From Parascedosporium putredinis (lineage: Eukaryota > Ascomycota > Sordariomycetes > Microascales > Microascaceae): DNA of 64,000 bases. How positions within the stretch are numbered: position 1 is the first letter of the stretch; every line of letters begins with the position of its first letter. The notes under the pieces are model-generated. The model saw only the letters and a list, made by a program, of their open reading frames with translations. It did no database searches and was not told the DNA's origin. Shown piece by piece: positions 58,601 to 64,000 of this stretch. Made by a program: the position numbers and the translations under genes. The stretch spans positions 992,001 through 1,056,000 of the forward strand of contig CASHTG010000005.1 of the NCBI GenBank assembly GCA_949357655.1, written 5' to 3'.

Positions 58601-60615
58601 TCTCTTTCTCGGCGAGGGATAGGTTGACTGGAAGCATCAAGCAGCTGGCTGACCAAGTCTCCTACACCCCTGGCTGTGATTGCTAGCCGATACGGGTGTA
58701 TGGACTGCCTCTGTAACGTGTACGCTAGGTTGATCAAGAGCGTATCGAGATCTTGTGGCGAACGTTGCCGAACAACGAGGTACTTGGCAAGACGCGTGCA
58801 CATCTTTTGGCACGAGCGCTCACTTGCTGCGCTGATGAAGAATACGCGTAGCCTCTCATCTCTGGAATTATGAATCCGATTTCCATTGATCTTAACATGC
58901 ATCTGAAGAGATGTCCATGTAGGCGGCGTGTAGCCATCGACGATGACGTGGGCGTTGGTGCCGCCGTACCCGAAACTTGGAAAAGTTAGTTTTGGCTCTC
59001 TCAGCTAGATTCCAAGCAGTGCGTTCGTACCAATTCACCGACACTCTCCGGATATGTCTCCGCTCAAGTTGGGTAGGAATCTGTCAAGACAAGTGTGTCA
59101 GCACCATTCGATAGCTCATAACGTCTATTGAGGAACGGTTGGGAAGGGGAGCCATTTACGCGCAACTGCCACTCATCAAGCGGTATGTCGGGGTTAGGAT
59201 ATAGGTAATTCGCCTGAGGCGGGATCACACCGTGTTCTAGCATTAGGATGGCTTTGACTAGGCCGACCAGCCCGGCCGCCGATTCAGTATGGCCGACGTT
59301 CGCTTTCGAGGACCCGATGGGCAGCTTAGAACCGACGGGCCTCCCTGCGGTGAACGCCTCAGCGATGGCGCGCGCCTCAATCGGATCGCCGACCTGTGTG
59401 CCCGTGCCGTGGGCTTCAACGTAGTCCGCGAAAACTTCGAGGTTGGCCTGGCGATATGCCTGGAAGATGGCCTCCTTCTGGGCCGATGTGCTAGGCACGC
59501 TAATACCCGGGGTCCTGCCATCCTGGGTTACTGCGGAGCCACGAATGACGCCGCGAATGCGGTCGCCGTCCCGGATAGCCGCGGAAAGCGGCTTCAGCAC
59601 TACGCCGACGCACCCTCGCCTCGTCCGTAGCCGTTGGCGCGGGAATCAAAGGCAAACGAGCGTCCTTCTTCCGAAAACATCTTCAGACGGCTCTGGTACA
59701 CGAAGCGCTGAGGGTCAAGAAGGAGATTGACGCCGCCGACAAAACATTGCGACGTTTCCCGTTTTGGAGGCTGCGGACAGCTTGGTGGAGTGCGACTAGA
59801 CTTGCGGAGCAACCCGTATCGAGAGTGAAGCTTGGTCCGTGGAGATTGAAAAAGTAGGAGAGCCGGTTTGAACTGATGGCGGGGCCGGTTCCTGTGACCA
59901 GGTATGTGGGCGGCGCGTCGACGTCTCGAGCCTCGATCTCCTGGTAATCCGAGCACCATTGTCCGACGAAAACTCCGGTGTTGGACCCCCACAATGCCTC
60001 GAGTGTGATTCCGGCGTTTTCAAACGACTCATAGGCTATTTCGAGCAATAAACGGTGCTGGGGGTCCATGGCCTATCCTCAAAAATCAGAATCTCGGAGT
60101 CCGGCATGCGCAACGTGAGCTCAAAATAAGAGTAGCTACATGTTTAGGAATCACAACATACCTTTGCCTCTACTGGGTTGATACCAAAAAGTCGGCCTCA
60201 AACGCCGAGATGTCGCCCTTAAGAAAATGGCCACCACCTGTATATGTCTACCACGGAGCCGGATATCGGCGGTGTAAGTCAAGATTGTTCACAAGTGATG
60301 GCGTCTTGGCGATTCACGGAGCGACTTACCGTTCCCCTAGGACCGTCCCTGGAGCCCTGGAAAGCCTTCATGTTGAACCTCTTCCCGGGTCCGTCGGTCC
60401 AGGCTGTCCGCCCGGTCACCAGCATATCCCAGAATCCGGACACGTCTGCTGCGGTGCCTGGAAGGCGACAACTCATGCCTATTACAGCAATAGGTTCAAC
60501 CGGGCCAGCGCCGTCATTTCCGGACGCGGCGGGCCGGCCATTTCGGGCGCACCCCGGCGACGATGAATTTCCCTTTGATTTCCTCCATGTTGTATTCTTT
60601 CCCGTTCGAAGTCAT
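52639..60615 (-). CDS. Highly reducing polyketide synthase, KS-AT-DH-cMeT-ER-KR-ACP
   Basis: The start is the ATG at 60615. KS begins at about 60497 (EPIAVIGMSCRLPG) with the active-site Cys in DTGCSAS (codon near 59811) and His motifs EAHGTGT and NVGHTESAAG. AT follows from about 58590 (FVFSGQGAQY, GHSSGE). DH lies at about 57420-56680, with H-x3-G-x4-P in GHIIQGQVIFP and the Asp in VLDSCLFH. cMeT is at about 56350-55600 (LKVLEVGGGTAS, FLLMEIT). ER is at about 54800-53900 (HSAAGAVGQASII), KR at about 53830-53000 (VVGGLGGLG, SNYAAGCSYQD) and ACP at the C-terminus (YGVDSLVAVELRNW, Ser codon near 52794). Introns are seen at about 60329-60238, 60161-60073, 59159-59081, 59030-58976 and 53527-53463. 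More than ten one-base breaks are apparent, mostly at homopolymers. No releasing domain is present, so release needs a partner, perhaps the divergent acyltransferase. It makes a reduced, possibly C-methylated chain. Confidence 0.92.
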
Positions 60616-60749
60616 TTTTTAGTGGGAAAATTCGCAGCATCAGCTTGAGAAGTAGAGAGCTATGGCAAAAAATGGGGAAAAAAGAAAACAATTGATTAGG
60701 ACAGCTCCCATGAGGATTGTCGATCCTTTTGGCCGCCCGGGCTCTCATT

Positions 60750-60779
60750 ATCATTCATGATCATTCACCATCATTCACT
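60750..60779. repeat. Three tandem copies of ATCATTCAyN
   Basis: Consecutive 10-base units ATCATTCATG, ATCATTCACC and ATCATTCACT lie 135-165 bases upstream of the PKS ATG. One-helical-turn spacing is compatible with repeated factor binding. Confidence 0.85.
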
Positions 60780-60863
60780 TGCACATGCCTCACCCCCGAT
60801 TATCCATCGGCGCGATCGTGCCCCTGATCTTCCCTGCCACTAACGCCGGGCCCCGCACCGCTG

Positions 60864-60885
60864 CAGATGGGCTTTTGCCCATCTG
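60864..60885. repeat. Perfect inverted repeat, 9-bp arms and TTTT loop
   Basis: CAGATGGGC and GCCCATCTG flank TTTT. It could be a protein-binding site or a hairpin; it lies in the PKS/acyltransferase intergene, about 250 bases from the PKS start. Confidence 0.85.
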
Positions 60886-61236
60886 TTGAGCGATGCCCAA
60901 CGTCGCGCGTGACCCGGCTACTAGGAACGACAAGAATTGCTTTTGGACCCAGACACGGCCATCGCGCCGGCTGTCGTTGGCTAGCGCGGAAAAAGTCCCC
61001 GGCGTGGAACCTACATGGAACGAAGGAAATCGGCTTAGCGTGGGTCCTGCACAGCTTGTGAGACATGGGCGAGTGGTGTTGTGTTCAGGGCAAGAACACG
61101 CTGACTAGTTCCGCGACCCATTGCGAAATATGGAGAGCGTAGCCCTGCTGTGAATGGGAAGAGAAAGGAAGGAAAATAGTGCATTGTGGGTAGGCGGGGA
61201 TCGACGATCATCGAGCCTGACCCTCCTGTGACCCCT

Positions 61237-61254
61237 TCCGGATGGCCATCCGGA
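61237..61254. promoter_or_regulatory. 18-bp perfect palindrome with CGG-N8-CCG, candidate Zn2Cys6 operator
   Basis: TCCGGATGGCCATCCGGA is self-complementary. It contains inverted CGG triplets separated by eight bases, the form bound by dimeric Zn2Cys6 cluster regulators. It lies about 395 bases before the acyltransferase ATG and 620 before the PKS ATG. No such regulator is encoded in the last 20 kb of the window; one might lie just beyond it. Confidence 0.6.
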
Positions 61255-61648
61255 GAGGCTTTGGCCCTAGGCGGTCAAGCTGGGGCGGCTGCCAGTTTGA
61301 GAGGTGCAGTAGACCCGGGGTGGATGGATCAACAGAGTTGGGGAGCTGGAGCGTCGGGTGTTAGACGGCCACACCTAGTCAACGGAGTCCGTGCTGTGTG
61401 TCCATCCTTTGCCATGTTCCTTAGCTCGACTCGAGACACTGGGACTGCAAACTGCCTCGCGTGGGGAATCAAAGCCTCGGTGAAAGGGAAAACGACGACG
61501 ATCAAGCCTCGCCGCCAACTATTTTCTACAAGAGTATTATTCTCCTGGCTAATGCTACTCAATATCCTTCTTTTATACTAACGCCAAACAGTTCGGCAGG
61601 TTGCAACCCTAGGCTAACTCTTATCGAACTCTTCCATTGCATTTCATC

Positions 61649-63133
61649 ATGACAAAAATTACCAGTCTCATCGAGGAGACCATCGTCAAGCTCGATGTGC
61701 CCGTCGCCGAGGAGATCGTCAAGCTTTCCGCGCTTGATCAGCAAGCGCAGCGGACGTACGGCCAGTTCATGATCGCCTTTCAACTTCAGGATGCAACCAC
61801 CCACAGCAACGCCGAGATTGTAAAGCACCTCAAGACCAGCTTGAGCATGGCTCTCACAAACGTGCCGGACTTAGCTTCAACGGTTTTCCCGGTTATTGGG
61901 TCTACAAGAAACGAACTGGAACTGCGGCTCGGGCCCGAATCCGGCGCGGTATTCAGGGTCGTCGACCATTTGCCTCAGCCCCACGGACCGAAGCAAGAGG
62001 ACGTATCACTACCCAAAACAAATGGGGATGCTTCTCACATGGATATTTTCATTCCCACGAGCCTATACGGTTTACTCTTCGCTCCCACGCCACGTGCGAA
62101 GATGAGTTTGAACAAGGTCTTCCAGGCCTCCTCCTCCAGATCAATCTTATGGAGGGGGTTTGATCATTGGTCTCACATGGCACCACACCATCTGCGACCT
62201 TCGCTCCGTGGCCAATTTCTTAAGGCAATGGTCCGGTTACACCAAGCTATCCCTCACCGGAGGCGATCTATCATCAGGGATTGACTCGGCATGGAAACCT
62301 TCAGACGAGCGATGGCGCTTGGAATATGGCGACCATGACGCGGACGTATCGCGCATCAGCGATTATGCCGCGAACCCGTCTCTCCGTGCCCCCTACGTGA
62401 GAACTCTGCCCACTTACTGGACCGCCCTGACCCTGCGACCATCACCGCTGCATCCACAGTGTGGTATTTCGATTCCTCATCCCTCCGCGCCCTCCGAAAC
62501 TCAATCGCTGAGTCCCAGATCGAAAATGCATCAGAGCTCACTCAAAGTGAGGCGCTCTCGGCCCTCATATGGAAACATCTCAGCCGCGCTCGTCTCTTGG
62601 ACACCAAATATCCGCCAGAGGCAACTTCTTTGTTTAGCACGCGTATAGATTACAGAGGACGCATGAAGCCTGCTTTTGATGACTACTTTGTCGGGAATAT
62701 CAACGAGCCCAACGCCAGAGTTCGCCTCTCTATCCGCAAGGTATGCTCTACTTCCACGCCCGACTCCCTTGCCCTCTTGGGTCAAGCCATTCGAATTGTC
62801 ACCCAGGAAATGGGCGAAGATGCCGTGCGCACGTTTATTGGGGCCGTCAACCGCTTACCAAAGGTGACTGATCTTTCCTGGGACTACGATACTTACCCCG
62901 GCCCGGACCTCACGGTGACAGACTTGTCTAGCTCGGACATGCTGCGCCAGGACTGGGGGCCCCTCAACCACGCCACCTTTCTCCGAACAGCCTCGCGCGA
63001 GAAGGGGCTGGTGTGCGTTCTTCCTCAGGACAGGGACGGCGGATTGGAAGTGCAGATACAGTGTGAGCATGATGCTGTCAAGAGGTTAAGGGATGACCCA
63101 ATATTTGCTCAATATGCCGATCTAAAAGGGTAA
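61649..63133 (+). CDS. BAHD-type acyltransferase (trichothecene 3-O-acetyltransferase-like)
   Basis: The start is the ATG at 61649 (MTKITSLIEETIVKLD). ALDQQAQRTYGQFMIAFQL is typical of the N-terminus of fungal transferase-family proteins. The catalytic HHxxxD motif is in GLTWHHTICDLRSVANFL (about 62160-62215), and the C-terminal domain has DWGPLNHATFLR where the family's DFGWG-like motif is expected. The frame breaks at about 62155 (G run) and again near 62440, with clear coding on both sides. Length is about 490 residues, as usual. It should transfer an acyl group from CoA or from the PKS carrier protein to an alcohol or amine. Divergent from a PKS that lacks a thioesterase, it could acylate or release the polyketide. 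Confidence 0.85.
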
Positions 63134-64000
63134 TTCCTGATCTCCGTGATAGATGGTGGCGGTTGGATGCATGTTACAAAACGCACGAGGTGTTGTCGCC
63201 TTGGTGCCTGCATATGTGTGTAGTTTTTCGATACGTTTAAGCAAGGCAACAAGGTGTGCGCGCTGTATGAATCTGAAGTGTGTTTGTGCATCGCTTAGCT
63301 AGAAAAATAATTGGCCAAGTCTTATCCACTAGATTCAATAGGTTCCGGGCTCGGAAACTCGAGATCCTCGCGATAGTGCACGCGTCGCAAATGATTGGCT
63401 ATGCAATCTCGTCGCTTTACACGATCTTCAAGACCAAAGGCCTTGAAGTCGATTGCTCAGGGTAACTGTTATACTTCAGCTGAATCGCACTTGGTTTGCG
63501 AGTGCGAAGTGCAGCGAAAGGTTTCACCTGCATTCATACTGCAGGGCCTAGCCTGTCTCACCCAGCATGAAGCCTAGCACGAACAAAGACATTTTAGCGC
63601 CAATATTTACTACCTTTTGGTCTGGGTAACCTCAAACACGCTAGCTTGGGGTGAATTTTCGACATCCATTTCATGTCCAAGTGTGTGGGTTTGTCTGTCT
63701 CGCAGAGTATATGCAAGGTTCACCTTGCATTCTTGCTCGCTACCGGATGGTTCGTATCATCATAAGCACGCATCACTCCTGGCTTTCATCACGATGAGTA
63801 TTTATGCAACACATGTTTATTGTCTCTGTTATATAGAAATGGCACTATCTACAGCTACACCTCGGCAAAGGTCGGCTCTCGGTCGTACGACGATACTAGG
63901 GATTCTTAACTATGAGAGAACGTTGCTCTTAGGGAAAGAATACACGATGTCGGTGAAGACAGGGCTGGCTGTGAGCCGAGCAATCAAGCTAGGCCGCGGT
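63134..64000. other. 3' flank of the acyltransferase and unassigned sequence to the window edge
   Basis: No gene is recognised. A minus-strand frame ending near 63855 in EPTFAEV could be the tail of a gene entering from the right, but an in-frame stop lies only about a dozen codons upstream, so I do not call it. Confidence 0.45.

Larger units (their letters stand above)
60616..61648. promoter_or_regulatory. Bidirectional promoter region between PKS and BAHD acyltransferase
   Basis: 1.03 kb between two divergent starts. It contains a triple 10-base repeat, a 9-bp inverted repeat with a 4-base loop and an 18-bp perfect palindrome (listed separately). No gene is seen in it. Shared control of the two genes is inferred from the arrangement. 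Confidence 0.65.

Noticed and set aside
63280..63465. 61-codon plus-strand frame near the right edge
   Set aside because: Too short, with no domain, start context or splice partner that supports a gene.
1..64000. CRISPR array, bacterial operon structures or phage genes
   Set aside because: Spliceosomal introns, fungal protein families and promoter layout show a fungal nuclear sequence; no regularly spaced repeat array with unique spacers was seen.

Overview
The window is nuclear DNA of a filamentous ascomycete (Pezizomycotina, probably Sordariomycetes). The support is short GT-AG introns with CTAAC/CTGAC-type branch points, fungus-specific families (Zn2Cys6 regulator, class I hydrophobin, UstYa-like/DUF3328 protein, highly reducing polyketide synthase, bilirubin-oxidase-type multicopper oxidase) and long pyrimidine-rich intergenic DNA. 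I recognise about 21 protein genes and no RNA gene.

Layout. 0-15 kb: the 3' end of an acetoacetate-decarboxylase-like gene, a cupin, a regulator with both C2H2 and Zn2Cys6 fingers, a CocE/NonD hydrolase, an MFS transporter and a berberine-bridge-type FAD oxidase, which together could be a small regulated pathway. 15-31.5 kb: a small repeat protein, a hydrophobin behind a very long upstream region, a GT25-like glycosyltransferase, a UstYa-like oxidase split over four exons, a mucin-like secreted protein, a type II haloacid dehalogenase and a flavin amine-oxidase-like enzyme. 31.5-35.8 kb: no intact gene, only a possible coding relic and a G-rich tract. 35.8-41.2 kb: a multicopper oxidase, an anion:cation symporter and an unrecognised ORF.

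41.3-63.1 kb is the most interesting part and looks like a biosynthetic cluster: aldehyde dehydrogenase, D-lactate-dehydrogenase-type 2-hydroxyacid oxidase, thiamine-diphosphate enzyme, prolyl-4-hydroxylase-type 2-oxoglutarate oxygenase, short-chain dehydrogenase, highly reducing PKS (KS-AT-DH-cMeT-ER-KR-ACP) and a BAHD acyltransferase. The PKS and acyltransferase diverge from a 1-kb intergene carrying an 18-bp perfect palindrome of CGG-N8-CCG form. I infer that the hydroxyacid oxidase, ThDP enzyme and aldehyde dehydrogenase could form a one-carbon-shortening (alpha-oxidation-like) module acting on a 2-hydroxy or 2-keto acid. This is a hypothesis from family chemistry and gene order only.

Quality warning. 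Most multi-kilobase genes carry apparent single-base frameshifts, almost all explained by one missing base in a short homopolymer, mostly C/G runs. The reading stays clearly coding on both sides. I read this as sequencing or assembly error rather than mass pseudogenisation, so the CDS spans below are gene extents, not clean open frames.
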